DNA of 64,000 nucleotides from Paenibacillus montanisoli (lineage in GTDB: Bacteria > Bacillota > Bacilli > Paenibacillales > Paenibacillaceae), in the NCBI RefSeq assembly GCF_003268025.1, contig NZ_QLUW01000001.1, forward strand, positions 372,001-436,000, written 5' to 3'. The notes beneath the pieces are model-generated. The model made no database searches and was not told the DNA's origin. It saw only the letters and a list, made by a program, of their open reading frames with translations. Of this stretch, positions 16,823-27,600 are shown one piece after another; the first letter of the stretch is position 1; every line of letters begins with the position of its first letter. A program made the position numbers and the translations under genes.

Positions 16823-18575
16823 TTCCCTGCGGAAACTGACTTTCAACATCATTAACCGGCGGATGAGAAGCAAGCTGTTTCTCGTTTATTTGGTGGTTAC
16901 GATTTTACCGATCTCCTTCTTGGTCTTTTATTCGAACCAAACGACGAAGAAGCAGATCATCGACCAGGCGGTCGTGAATGTCGAGAGCACGATCGATCAA
17001 ATCAATAACAATATTGAAAATAAGCTGGAAATGTACAAGCAGATCTCCACCCTCATTTATCTGGATACGGAGCTGCGCAATTATTTAATCACGAGTTACG
17101 AGAAAAATTATCTCGCTTATTTGGATGCCTATGATTATATCAATAAGACCTTCTATAAAATGCTGGCCATGAACCCGAACTTGAAGTTTATCACCCTCTA
17201 TACGGATAATCGTTCGCTTCCGTCGGACGGCTATTTTATTAAACATATGGATGAATTGCCGGAGAAACTGGTCAAGCAAACCTTGCAGGCCCAAGGGAAC
17301 ATTACGGATTTCTACCTGGACGATACGAATGCGAAGAGCAGAGGCATTACGCTGGCTCGCTCCTTGAACTATTTGAGTCTGAACTACCCCTATGGCATTC
17401 TGACGATGGAAGTCACGGAACGGGAAATTTACACGTTGATCGAGAAAGAGAACAAGAACAAATCGATCATGGTTGTCGATGAGGACGGGGGAATCATTAC
17501 GTCCGGAATGAAAAACGTCGATGCCCGCAACATTGCTGAAATCGGCGCGCTTAAGAAGGCTGCCTCAACGAACAGCGGAAGCTATATGTACAACGAGAGC
17601 GGTCGCGAGAAGATGCTGGTCATTCAGAAACCGCTGAAGAACGGGTGGCGAACCGTCGTGACGCTGCCTTACGACGAGCTGATCGGACAAGCTCAGAAGG
17701 CCTCTAGAAAGATGCTGCTTATTTCGCTGGGCTGCATCGTTGCGGCCATGATTATGATCTATGGCACAAGCCAGTTTATGACGAAACGCTTTGAATGGCT
17801 GCTTCAGCAAATACGCAAAGTGGAACGCGGGTCGTTCGACTTATCCAACAAACCGATGGGAAACGATGAAGTCGGGCAGCTGTCCTTTGCGCTCTATAAG
17901 ATGGCATCGACTATCCAGGATTTAATCAATGACGTGTACAAGAAGGAAGCGGCGAAGAAGGACGCGGAGATGAACAGCCTTCAGGCTCAAATTTCGCCGC
18001 ACTTTCTCTATAATACGCTGGCATCGATCTCGGCTCTGGCTATCAAAAACAACAATATGCAAGTCCATGGCATGGCGGACGAGCTGGCACGATTTTATCG
18101 GATATCTCTGAATAAAGGGAAAAAGTGCATTTCGATCGAGCAGGAGATTAAGCTGACCCAGCACTACCTGTCCATTCAGAAATCGAGATTCGAGGGCTTG
18201 TTCACCGTTCATTACGATCTGGACGAATCGCTCCTTAGCTATACCACCTTGAAATTAATCGTGCAGCCTTTCATCGAAAATTGCATCAATCATGCGATCT
18301 GGGACGACGAACGAGGCATTAACATCGTCATCAAGCTGTACGCGGACGGCGACGACATCGTGTTCTGCGTGATTGACGACGGTATGGGCATTCCCCGCCA
18401 TATCCTAGCGAGCATGTCGGAGCAGGTCGGCCAGCCGGCGGGATACGGCATCTATAATGTGAATCAACGGATCAAATTAGTCTACGGGGACGCGTACGGC
18501 GTAGAAGTTCACAGCAAAGTCGGCATGGGGACGACGGTACGAATCCGTATTCCGAGAACCATCACGTATCTATGA
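16797..18575 (+). CDS. Sensor histidine kinase (YesM-like)
   Basis: 592 residues. Two membrane helices (about 20-42 and 303-322) flank an extracellular sensor region of about 260 residues. A HAMP segment follows, then the HisKA-like domain of the LytS/YesM family with phospho-acceptor H402 in QISPHFLYNTLAS. The ATP-binding part shows QPFIENCINHA, DDGMGI and GYGIYNVNQRI. The kinase should sense a galactoside or a loaded binding protein outside the cell and phosphorylate the overlapping response regulator. The ATG at 16797 lies nine bases after AAGGAG, inside the end of the regulator gene, implying translational coupling. Confidence 0.92.
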   Translation: MNIAKSFYNSLRKLTFNIINRRMRSKLFLVYLVVTILPISFLVFYSNQTTKKQIIDQAVVNVESTIDQINNNIENKLEMYKQISTLIYLDTELRNYLITSYEKNYLAYLDAYDYINKTFYKMLAMNPNLKFITLYTDNRSLPSDGYFIKHMDELPEKLVKQTLQAQGNITDFYLDDTNAKSRGITLARSLNYLSLNYPYGILTMEVTEREIYTLIEKENKNKSIMVVDEDGGIITSGMKNVDARNIAEIGALKKAASTNSGSYMYNESGREKMLVIQKPLKNGWRTVVTLPYDELIGQAQKASRKMLLISLGCIVAAMIMIYGTSQFMTKRFEWLLQQIRKVERGSFDLSNKPMGNDEVGQLSFALYKMASTIQDLINDVYKKEAAKKDAEMNSLQAQISPHFLYNTLASISALAIKNNNMQVHGMADELARFYRISLNKGKKCISIEQEIKLTQHYLSIQKSRFEGLFTVHYDLDESLLSYTTLKLIVQPFIENCINHAIWDDERGINIVIKLYADGDDIVFCVIDDGMGIPRHILASMSEQVGQPAGYGIYNVNQRIKLVYGDAYGVEVHSKVGMGTTVRIRIPRTITYL

Positions 18576-18729
18576 AAGATGTTTTCCGTTACATTTCATT
18601 ATAAAGTTGTATAGAACGCGGCAGGGGCGATGTCTACAATAAGAGCTAAGCAGAGCGCTTCTTACGCCGCATGGGGACCCCGGGGTATGAAATCGCTGCC
18701 AAACTAACTAGAGGGGGAAATGATCTGCA

Positions 18730-20382
18730 ATGAAGAAATACGGGCAAGTGAAGTTATTCGCATCGACGCTTTTAGTCATGTCTTTGCTTGTAGGCTGCGG
18801 AAGCAATAACACGTCGTCTACAAACGGAAATACGTCCAATGCAAATGGGGCAAACGCTGAAGAAGGAAATACTCCAGCAGCCGAAGATAGTTCACCAATC
18901 ACGTTTACGTTCTTCGATAAAAACACCGGCGATGCGTTCGACAATCCGGTCGCCAAAAAAATTACGGAAAAAACAGGGGTAACGATCGAAATTCAGCAGC
19001 CGACGGGCAATCCTTCGGAGAAGCTGAACCTCATGCTTGCGAGCAACGATTTGCCGGATATGCTGGCGATCGGACGCGGCGATTTGCTTGACAAGTATAT
19101 TGCGGCAGGCGCGCTCATGCCGTTGAACGATCTGATCGATCAATACGGGCCGCACATTAAGGAAATGTACGGCGACACGCTGAACAAGACGCGTTCCGCG
19201 GACGGCAAAAACTATTATCTAGCCAACTGGTACGGGCTTGAGCAATATCCCGTATTCGGCTTCCTGATGCGCATGGACGTCATGAAGGAGCTGGGCGCGG
19301 GCGACAAAGCGACGAACGGAGAACCGTTCACGGCGGATGAATTCGTCGGCCTCCTGAAAGCGTTCAAAGACAAATACCCTGAAGTGAATGGCAAGCCGAC
19401 GACGGCGATGACGTTCAACGGCGACAATATGGGCGCGATCATGGATACGTTCAAAGGCATGTACGGCATTATGCCTTATTATGAAACGAATGGCGAGCTC
19501 AAGATCGATATGAAAGACCCGAAATACTTAGAGATGCTAAAATTCATGAACTCGCTTTACAATCAAGGCCTGATCGACAAGGAATGGGCGACGAACAAGA
19601 CGCAGCAGTACGAACAGAAATTGTCCACCGGCGCGTTCTTCTCCACGGCCGATGCGTTCTGGAACGTCGGCAAACCGAATGCGATCCTGAAAGAAGCGGC
19701 GGCAGACCCGTCGAAGAAGGAAGAAAGCCAATTCTATCCGTATAAAGTCGTAGCTCCTGGCGTCGATGCTTCGAAAACGACTTACGGTCCGAAGAACTCC
19801 CTCGGCTGGGATGGCATCGGCATTTCGAAGAGCAACAAAGACGCCGTCCGCGCCATTAAGTTCTTGGATTACTTGGCAAGCGAAGAAGGCCAGTACTTGC
19901 TCATGTGGGGCGTTGAAGGACAGCATTGGGATATGAAGGACGGCAAGCATACGCCGAGACCTGAAGTATTGGAAGGCTTCAAGAAGGATTGGGGCGCTTA
20001 TTCGACGGAAAGCGGCATTCGGAAATGGACGTGGGCGATCAAGAACGGACCGGGTTCCGATGGTACGCCTTATGACTTGATCGGACGTTACGAAACGGAC
20101 GAAGTTTCCAAGCTCGCGATTAAGAACCTGGCGGATACCTCTTTCGATACGGCGCTTTACGATAACCTGGGTCCAAGCGGCGGTACGCCGGAGGCGATCA
20201 TGCAGCAGAAGGTGTCGGAAACGAAATCGAAGTATTTCCCTCGTCTGGTGATGGCTCCAAACGAAGCTGCGGTTACGGAGCTGTACGACACGATGATGAA
20301 AGAAATGGAAGCTGCCGGACTCGATAAGCTGGAAAAAATCTATACGGATAACTACAACAAGCGTAAAGAATTGTGGCAATAA
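18730..20382 (+). CDS. Extracellular solute-binding lipoprotein for the sugar ABC transporter
   Basis: 550 residues. A type II signal peptide ends in the lipobox LLVGC (lipidated cysteine about residue 23), followed by an Asn/Ser/Gly-rich linker typical of surface lipoproteins. The body is a family-1 binding protein of LplA/YtcQ type (SEKLNLMLASNDLPDMLAIGRGD, FLDYLASEEGQYLLMWGVEGQHW). It should capture oligosaccharide and deliver it to the two permeases encoded divergently. AGAGGGGGAAATG gives a strong ribosome site region. It is followed 22 bases later by the GH36 alpha-galactosidase. Confidence 0.92.
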   Translation: MKKYGQVKLFASTLLVMSLLVGCGSNNTSSTNGNTSNANGANAEEGNTPAAEDSSPITFTFFDKNTGDAFDNPVAKKITEKTGVTIEIQQPTGNPSEKLNLMLASNDLPDMLAIGRGDLLDKYIAAGALMPLNDLIDQYGPHIKEMYGDTLNKTRSADGKNYYLANWYGLEQYPVFGFLMRMDVMKELGAGDKATNGEPFTADEFVGLLKAFKDKYPEVNGKPTTAMTFNGDNMGAIMDTFKGMYGIMPYYETNGELKIDMKDPKYLEMLKFMNSLYNQGLIDKEWATNKTQQYEQKLSTGAFFSTADAFWNVGKPNAILKEAAADPSKKEESQFYPYKVVAPGVDASKTTYGPKNSLGWDGIGISKSNKDAVRAIKFLDYLASEEGQYLLMWGVEGQHWDMKDGKHTPRPEVLEGFKKDWGAYSTESGIRKWTWAIKNGPGSDGTPYDLIGRYETDEVSKLAIKNLADTSFDTALYDNLGPSGGTPEAIMQQKVSETKSKYFPRLVMAPNEAAVTELYDTMMKEMEAAGLDKLEKIYTDNYNKRKELWQ

Positions 20383-20404
20383 ATTAAATACAGAGGTGTA
20401 AAGA

Positions 20405-22528
20405 ATGCCGATTACCGTACACGACGATCTACGAATCTATGAACTTCAGACCAAACAAACGTCCTATGTGTTCGGATTCAATGACAGAGGGATTCTGCAG
20501 CACCTGTATTGGGGGGAGCCGATTGAGGCGCGTGATTGCGCCCATCGGCTTCTGGCCTTTCATCACAGCTCCTTCGATGCCGAAGTGGAGCGGGAGTATG
20601 AAGAATACAGCTTCTGGGGCGGCGCTTCTTATGTTGAGCCTACCCTGAAGGTACAGTTTGCAGATGGCGTCAGAGATTTGAAAATGAACTATGAAGGCTA
20701 TCATGTGGAGGCCAACGATGGCGAGGACCGTCTCATCCTGACATGGAAGGATAACCGTTATCCGCTGCAGGTTCGGCTTCATTACCGGGTTATTCCGGGA
20801 CTAGACTTAATCGAACGACACGCGGAGGCCGTCAATTGCGGCGATGATCCGATCATCATCGAAAACATCCAGTCTGCCGCATGGCCGATTCCGATGCTGC
20901 CGCAATACCGGATGACCCATGTCACGGGAAGATGGGCGGGCGAGTATCAGCTTCGCGATACGGTTCTTTCCGAAGGCAAGAAGGTGATCGAATCCCGAAG
21001 AGGCTTCACCGGCTCGCATGCGAATCCATGGTTCGCCATCGATAACGGAATCGCGACGGAGTCCGCGGGAAGCGTCTGGTTCGGAGCGCTCGGCTGGAGC
21101 GGAAACTGGAAAATCGTTGCGGAGAAGACGAACTTTAATCATGTTCGGGTTACGGGCGGGATTCATGACTTCGACAGCCAGTGGACGCTGCAGCCGGGCG
21201 AGACCTTTGCGGCTCCGGTATTCGTTGGCGGCTATAGCGCTTCCGGCTTCGGAGGGATGAGCCGTCTGGTCCATGATTACCAGCGCGAATACATCTTGCC
21301 GAAGAGTCCGCTTCGTAAAGTGCTGTATAACTCGTGGGAAGCGACGGCTTTTGACGTGAATGTGGAAGAGCAGATCGAACTGGCCAAACGAGCGGCGAAG
21401 ATGGGCGTCGAGCGATTCGTTGTCGACGACGGCTGGTTCGGTCAGCGCAATAGCGATCGTGCCGGACTTGGCGACTGGTATGTCAATCCGGAGAAATTCC
21501 CGAACGGCCTTGGCGCTTTGATTGAGAAAGTGCATGAGCTGGGGATGGATTTCGGGATCTGGGTTGAACCGGAATCGGTCAATCCGGACAGCGATTTGTA
21601 CCGGAACCATCCGGATTGGGTCTACCGCTTCCCGACCCGAACCGGGACGCAGCTGCGCAATCAGCTTGCGTTAAATATCGCGAAGCCGGAAGTGAAGCAG
21701 TATATCCTCCGGTTTATGACGGATTTGTTGAGTTCTTATCCGATTAATTTCATCAAGTGGGACTTTAACCGGACGATCACGGAACCGGGTATGCACGGGT
21801 TCTCGCCCGAGCAGCAGAAAGAAGTTTGGATTCGTCATGTGCGCAGTCTGTATGACATTTGGTCCGAGCTTCGCGAGAAGTTCCCTCATGTCGAATTCGA
21901 GACCTGCGCGGGCGGCGGCTCCCGAATCGACTTCGGCATGCTGCGTTACGCCGACCAGGCTTGGCCTAGCGATAATACGGATGCGTTCGACAGGCTCAGC
22001 ATCCAAGAAGGTTTCTCTTACATGTACTGCCCGCAAATTATGATGTGCTGGGTAACGGATTCTCCTAACGGGCTGAACGGCCGCAAAGTGCCGATGGCTT
22101 TCCGTTTCCGCAGCGCGATGTCCGGTTCCTTGGGCATCGGAGGCAATTTGAGGGAATGGACGGAGAGCGAAATCGACGAGGCTGCGCAGCACATTCAGAC
22201 GTACAAGGAGATCCGGCCTCTTGTGCAGAGAGGCAAGCAATATCGCTTGGCTTCCCTTCGCCACTCCATGACCTCTGCCGTACAGTACGTCAATGACGAT
22301 CAGACGGAAAGCGTGGTTCTTGCGTTTCTGCATGCGCAGCAGTTTGCCGGACGCCTTCCTTATCTGAAGCTGCAGGGACTGGCCAGAGATCTCGTATATA
22401 CGGTCAAAGGGATTCGTAAAGATGAGCTTCGATTGCATGGAAGCACGCTTATGAATGCGGGAATTCCGCTCCCTATGCGCGGAGATTTCGATAGTTTGAT
22501 GATTCGACTAGAGGCTGTGGAGGAATAA
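20405..22528 (+). CDS. Alpha-galactosidase, GH36
   Basis: 707 residues, the usual length of tetrameric bacterial GH36 alpha-galactosidases (AgaN/RafA/MelA type). The N-terminal beta-supersandwich leads into a TIM barrel with VVDDGWFGQR, the nucleophile D453 in FIKWDFNR, CAGGGSRIDFGML, and the acid/base D523 in PSDNTDAFDR. No signal peptide is present, so it acts in the cytoplasm on imported alpha-galactosides such as melibiose, raffinose or galactomannan oligomers. It sits directly after the binding-protein gene with its own GAGGTG ribosome site and is probably co-transcribed with it. Confidence 0.93.
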   Translation: MPITVHDDLRIYELQTKQTSYVFGFNDRGILQHLYWGEPIEARDCAHRLLAFHHSSFDAEVEREYEEYSFWGGASYVEPTLKVQFADGVRDLKMNYEGYHVEANDGEDRLILTWKDNRYPLQVRLHYRVIPGLDLIERHAEAVNCGDDPIIIENIQSAAWPIPMLPQYRMTHVTGRWAGEYQLRDTVLSEGKKVIESRRGFTGSHANPWFAIDNGIATESAGSVWFGALGWSGNWKIVAEKTNFNHVRVTGGIHDFDSQWTLQPGETFAAPVFVGGYSASGFGGMSRLVHDYQREYILPKSPLRKVLYNSWEATAFDVNVEEQIELAKRAAKMGVERFVVDDGWFGQRNSDRAGLGDWYVNPEKFPNGLGALIEKVHELGMDFGIWVEPESVNPDSDLYRNHPDWVYRFPTRTGTQLRNQLALNIAKPEVKQYILRFMTDLLSSYPINFIKWDFNRTITEPGMHGFSPEQQKEVWIRHVRSLYDIWSELREKFPHVEFETCAGGGSRIDFGMLRYADQAWPSDNTDAFDRLSIQEGFSYMYCPQIMMCWVTDSPNGLNGRKVPMAFRFRSAMSGSLGIGGNLREWTESEIDEAAQHIQTYKEIRPLVQRGKQYRLASLRHSMTSAVQYVNDDQTESVVLAFLHAQQFAGRLPYLKLQGLARDLVYTVKGIRKDELRLHGSTLMNAGIPLPMRGDFDSLMIRLEAVEE

Positions 22529-22646
22529 GAGGCGTTCGCGCGGAACTATACGATGATATCCTTCAACAAGACGGCGGGTGCCACATCCCGTCGTCTTTCT
22601 TCTGAGCAAGCATACCGGAAATCTATTGAAAAGGCGGATGTATCTG

Positions 22647-23540
22647 ATGATCCAAGTTATTGAAAGCAATAGTCTAGGCTTCCCATCGATTACGATCCGG
22701 ACGGCGTTTTATGAACTGACGGTCCTTCCCGCCATAGGGGGGCGCATCATCGGGTTTGGTCTGGATGGCGTGAATTTGCTCTACCAGAACGATAGCCTGG
22801 AAGGGCATTGCCCGCATTACGAACCTGCCGGTTCGGAAGGAATGCAGTCGATACGCAAGAGCAGCCCTATTCTGCTCTACGGCGGCGAGAAAACATGGCT
22901 CGCGCCCCAAAGCGACTGGGGCGGAACGCCTTATGCGGATTTGGATCACGGCGAGTATGCGTGCGAGATCCTTCGCGGCGAGCGGACGTTCCGGCTTACG
23001 CTGACGAGTCCGATTTGCCGGGAAACGGGGATCCAGCTCATACGGACTCTAACTTTCGAACAAGATGTCCGCTATGTCGATATTGAGCAGAGGATGATCA
23101 ATCGCTCTTCCGTTCAGGTGACCAAAGGTTTCTGGCAAGTCACGATGCTGAATCGCAATGGAACGGTGCATATTCCTCAAGGGCTGGCGCTGAAGGAAGA
23201 GGCCTCAATCCCGTTACTCAACGCGCAGAACGCCTCTGTTCAGCGATCCGCGGATGGCTGGACGATGCCGGTAGACAACGGGCTCATGTATAAATTAGGC
23301 TTCATGACGGACGGAGGCCGGGCATCCGCCGTCTATGAAGCGGATAACGGCAAGACCTATGAGCTAACGAAAACATTCCAGGTTGAGCCGGATCGCAAGT
23401 ATCCGCATGGCACGGTCGTCGAAGTGTATAATGCTAGCGAATATTCCTATTATGAGCTGGAAGTCCACAGTCCCGCATATACGTTAAACCCGGGCGAGGA
23501 CGCCGCTTTTACGATACGATGGGAGCTTGCCGTTTATTAA
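22647..23540 (+). CDS. DUF4380-type protein (galactose-mutarotase-like fold)
   Basis: 297 residues without a signal peptide. The pattern VLPAIGGRIIGFGLDGVNLLYQN near the N-terminus and the beta-rich remainder match DUF4380 proteins, which belong to the galactose-mutarotase-like beta-sandwich group. Many carry a conserved PLGG-like substrate site; here the related segment is LYGGEKTWLAPQSDWGG. A role as a sugar epimerase or accessory binding protein is inferred from context. The ATG at 22647 has AAGGCGG nine bases upstream. It follows the alpha-galactosidase by 118 bases and may be a separate or read-through unit. Confidence 0.75.
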   Translation: MIQVIESNSLGFPSITIRTAFYELTVLPAIGGRIIGFGLDGVNLLYQNDSLEGHCPHYEPAGSEGMQSIRKSSPILLYGGEKTWLAPQSDWGGTPYADLDHGEYACEILRGERTFRLTLTSPICRETGIQLIRTLTFEQDVRYVDIEQRMINRSSVQVTKGFWQVTMLNRNGTVHIPQGLALKEEASIPLLNAQNASVQRSADGWTMPVDNGLMYKLGFMTDGGRASAVYEADNGKTYELTKTFQVEPDRKYPHGTVVEVYNASEYSYYELEVHSPAYTLNPGEDAAFTIRWELAVY

Positions 23541-23559
23541 CGGTCATCACCGCGCGGCT

Positions 23560-23650
23560 TAACGAACCTAATAGCGCTTATTTTCTCGAAAATCGCGATT
23601 CTGCCTAAATGACCGCATTTCGCCAAATAAGCACTATTTCGTTACCGTAA
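23560..23650. repeat. Dispersed repeat copy between DUF4380 and AraC genes
   Basis: TAACGAACCTAATAGCGC followed by TTATT at 23560-23582 nearly matches the inverted element at 13134-13158. The following bases (AAATAAGCACTATTTCGTTAC) contain a partial inverted second copy, so the element may fold back on itself between the convergent genes. Confidence 0.55.
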
Positions 23651-23657
23651 CAAGCGG

Positions 23658-24536
23658 CTAGCCCTTCAGCTTATTTCTGTATTCCGTAGGGGACATTCCG
23701 ATCAGCTTCTTGAACAGCCTCGAAAAATAATAGGGGTCTTGAAAGCCTAGCGAGAGGCATATGTCTTTTATGCTGCGATCCGATAAATCCAGCAGTTGTC
23801 CGGCGCGCTGCATTTTCATTCTTAAATAATAGTCGATCGGCGCAAAACCGGTCGACTGTTTGAAAACATGATTCAAGTGCTGCTTGGACAGGCTGACATG
23901 GGCGGCCAAATCATCCAGCGACAGATTGGATTCCAGCCTCTCCGTCATGTATTGAACCGCATGCTCGATATACCGCTCGGCCTTCTCGTCCTCGGTTTGA
24001 CTCTTCCTTATCCCGACATAGCTTAGAAGATAGCTGATCGTCTGCGAAACATGCACCAGGTGGTCGATCGAGTAAGGCTTGTCCAGCAGCGTATCGTAGC
24101 ATTGATCGAATAACTCGATTAGTTTCACGGAATCGCTTAGGGATAGCTTCAAGGGCGCGGTTGCCAGATTCAGGTGCCGGAAGAACGCGTCGGCCAGCTC
24201 CCCTTTCAAGTGAAACCAGTATATGCTCCATGGGTTCCTGTCGTCTGCCCCATAAGCATGCGGCATGTTCGCAGGGATAACGGCCAAGGTTTGCTCCGTG
24301 AGCCGGAATTCGGCTGCGGATCCTTTTTTAATCCAGCCCTCTCCGCTCGAACAATAGATAAGAATATGCGTATCGCAGCCGGAAAGCCGTTCTCTGTAGT
24401 GGTGCCGCGCCCGCGGGAAGAACCCGATGTCCGTTATATAGAGCTGTCTGATCAATGGATGAGCGACCATTTCGTTTAGGATAAACGGCGGAAGCACATT
24501 GATTTTTTCGGCTTCAAATCCCTCTGCCTTCTTCAT
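23658..24536 (-). CDS. AraC family transcriptional regulator
   Basis: 292 residues, the normal length for a sugar-sensing AraC protein. An N-terminal cupin-like arm (CDTHILIYCSSGEGWIKKG, VIPANMPHAYGADDRNPWSIYWFHLKG) precedes two C-terminal helix-turn-helix motifs (SLDDLAAHVSLSKQHLNHVFKQSTG and IKDICLSLGFQDPYYFSRLFKKLIGMSPTEYRNK). It should bind a galactoside or product and activate nearby genes. The ATG at 24536 is chosen over a longer frame reaching 24695, because GAGG lies five bases before it and the longer form would overlap the divergent gene. It is divergent from the DUF5107-TPR gene, its likely target. Confidence 0.88.
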   Translation of the reverse strand: MKKAEGFEAEKINVLPPFILNEMVAHPLIRQLYITDIGFFPRARHHYRERLSGCDTHILIYCSSGEGWIKKGSAAEFRLTEQTLAVIPANMPHAYGADDRNPWSIYWFHLKGELADAFFRHLNLATAPLKLSLSDSVKLIELFDQCYDTLLDKPYSIDHLVHVSQTISYLLSYVGIRKSQTEDEKAERYIEHAVQYMTERLESNLSLDDLAAHVSLSKQHLNHVFKQSTGFAPIDYYLRMKMQRAGQLLDLSDRSIKDICLSLGFQDPYYFSRLFKKLIGMSPTEYRNKLKG

Positions 24537-24682
24537 GACCGCCTCAGCCTTCCTCTTGAGAATGTTCTTTTCATAATACAGAATATAATCCATCATGTAC
24601 AGCCGATCTTGAATTGTATACGCGATCATGGGACGGTAAGGTAGAGATAGGGACACATCAATTGCGAAGTGGAGTGAATAGA

Positions 24683-27600
24683 GTGGCAGATTCATTTGAG
24701 CGCACTAGAATTGCGGAAGAAACGGTGGAGATTCCGACCTACGGCGTAGGGAAGCCGGACCGAAATCCGATGTTTTTGGAGAAACGAGTCTATCAGGGCA
24801 GCTCCGGCCGCGTTTATCCGCATCCGGTCATCGATAAAATTGAAGACGAGAAAACATTGAAGGCCTATAAGCTCGTTATTCTGGAAAACGAGTATGTGAG
24901 GATCGAGATCATGCCGGAAATCGGCGGACGTATTTATCGAGCCTTGGATAAAACGAACCATTACGACTTCGTCTACTATAACCGCGTTATCAAACCGGCT
25001 CTGGTCGGATTGGCGGGCCCATGGATTTCCGGAGGCATTGAGTTTAACTGGCCGCAGCACCATCGCCCGAATACGTACGGACCTGTCGAGTACAGACTGG
25101 AGCAACAAAAGGATGGAAGCGCTACCGTGTGGGTCAGCGAGATCGATCGCATGTACGGAACGAAGGTGACGGCAGGGTTTACGCTGCATCCGGGCAAAGC
25201 TTATCTGGAGGTTCATGCCCAGCTATACAACCGGACGGCGGAGCCGCAAACGTTTCTATGGTGGGCCAATCCGGCCGTGGTCGTAAACGACCATACGCAG
25301 TCCGTATTCCCCCCGGATGTCAATGCGGTCTTCGATCACGGCAAGAGAGACGTGTCAAGATTTCCGATTGCGACAGGGACCTATTACAAAATGGATTATT
25401 CGGAAGGCGTCGATATTTCGCGGTATAAAAATATCCCCGTGCCCACCTCCTATATGGCGTACAAATCCGATTTCAACTTCGTCGGCGGCTACGACCATTC
25501 GGTTCAAGCGGGACTGCTGCACGTGGCCAACCATCACATTTCTCCAGGGAAGAAGCAGTGGACGTGGGGGAACGGCGAATTCGGGCAAGCATGGGATCGG
25601 AACCTGACGGACGAAGATGGACCTTATATCGAGCTTATGACCGGCGTGTATACCGATAACCAACCCGATTTCAGTTGGCTCCAGCCGTATGAAGAGAAAG
25701 CGTTCAAGCAATACTTCATGCCCTACAAAAATATCGGCGTCGTCAAAAACGCGACCATCGATGCGGCCGTAAATCTGGAAGTGGATCCGTCGGAGGCGAA
25801 GGCTGCCGTTCAAGTGTATGCGACTTCCCGGTTTGAGAAGGCCACTGTTGAATTGCGTACCGCACGCGGAAGTTATATGCAGGAAATCGTGGACCTGTCG
25901 CCGAACAACACTTTTAAGTCCATTGTTCCTATGCGCGGAGACGATCAGGAGCATGACTTGATCTTGACGGTGAAGGATACTTCCGGAAGAGTACTGGTAA
26001 GCTACCAGCCGAAGAAGGCCGAAATCGAGCAAGTTCCGGACGCGGCGAAGCCTTTGCCGGAGCCGAAAGAACTCAAGACAAACGAGCAGTTGTATTTGGC
26101 CGGCTTGCATTTGGAGCAGTACCGCCATGCCACATTTGAGCCGGAAGCGTATTACCTCGAAGGGCTGAATCGCGATGCAAGCGATATCCGCATCAATGTC
26201 GCTTATGGAACGCTTCTTCTGCGGAGAGGGCTTTATGCGGAAAGCGAGAAGCACTTTCGAGCGGCAATCGGCAGCTTGACTTGGCGAAATCCGAACCCGT
26301 ACGACAGCGAGGCGTATTATCAGCTTGGCGTTGCGCTTAAAATGCAAGGACGGGATCGGGAGGCGTTCGCCGCTCTCTACAAGTCGGTTTGGTCTGCCGC
26401 GTGGCAGGACAGCGGGTACTTTACGCTGGCGCAAATCGCCTGCAGCAACGGTGCCTATGAGGAAGCGCTTGAATTGGCAGACCGTTCGCTCATCCGCAAT
26501 GCCCGCCACTATAAGGCCCGCGACCTGAAGACCGCATTGCTCAGGAAATCCGATCGCCTTCAGGAAGCAAAAGCTTTTGCGGAGGAAACGTTAAAGCTGG
26601 ATATCGCGGATTTCGGCGCGTATAACGAGCTCGCCTTGATTCTTGACGAGATGGGGGACTCGATAACCGCCGACCGGGTTCGCGCCGACTTGCATGCCCT
26701 TACTCGCGGCGATACTCACAATCACTTGTCGCTGGCTGCCGATTATGCGGCTGCCGGTCTAGCAGAAGAAGCGATCGGCGTACTGGAGCCTTTAGCTAAG
26801 GGCGGTTCGAACCAAGCGTACCCGATGGTATCCTATACGCTCGCGTATCTCTTTGACGGAGCAGGCGATCCGGTACAGGCTGCGCAGTATCGTCAGTCGG
26901 GGCGCGAAGCATCGTCCGATTATTGCTTCCCGAATAGCTTGTTCGATCTGGAAGTCTTAACGGCGGCCGTTCAAGCGGATCCGGAGGATGCTAAAGCGCA
27001 TTACTACCTCGGCAATCTGTTCTACGACAAGAAGCGCTATGCCGATGCCATCGCCCATTGGGAAGCATCGAGGGCAATAGACGACTCGTTCCCGACCGTG
27101 CACCGCAATTTGGCGTTGGCGTATTACAACAAGCGCAGCGATGCGGAGCAGGCGCGGCGCTCTCTTGAGACGGCATTCGCATGCGACACTGGCGATGCCC
27201 GCGTCTTTTACGAACTGGATCAATTGCATAAGAAGCTTGGCCTTAACCCGAGCGATCGTCTTGTCCATTTGGAGAAGCATCTCCAACTGGTCCATGCGCG
27301 GGATGATTTGTATCTTGAATATGTCACCTTGCTTCATACGGTCGGCCAATACGAGAGAGGACTCGCCTTGCTTGCCGATCGTCAATTCCACCCTTGGGAA
27401 GGCGGAGAAGGCAAGGCAACCGGGCAGTATGTGCTCGCCCGTGTGGAGCTTGCCAAGAAGAGCTTAGCCGAAGTCCGCTATTCGAATGCGGTAGATTTGC
27501 TGGGTCAAGCGCTCGTTTATCCGGAAAACCTCGGCGAAGGCAAGTTGTTCGGCGCGCAAGAAAACAATATCTACTATTATCTCGGACTTGCGTACGAAGG

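Noticed and set aside
25355-26509. 384-codon minus-strand ORF within the DUF5107-TPR gene
   Set aside because: A shadow of the GC-skewed coding frame; the plus-strand gene has clear domains and no room for an overlapping gene.
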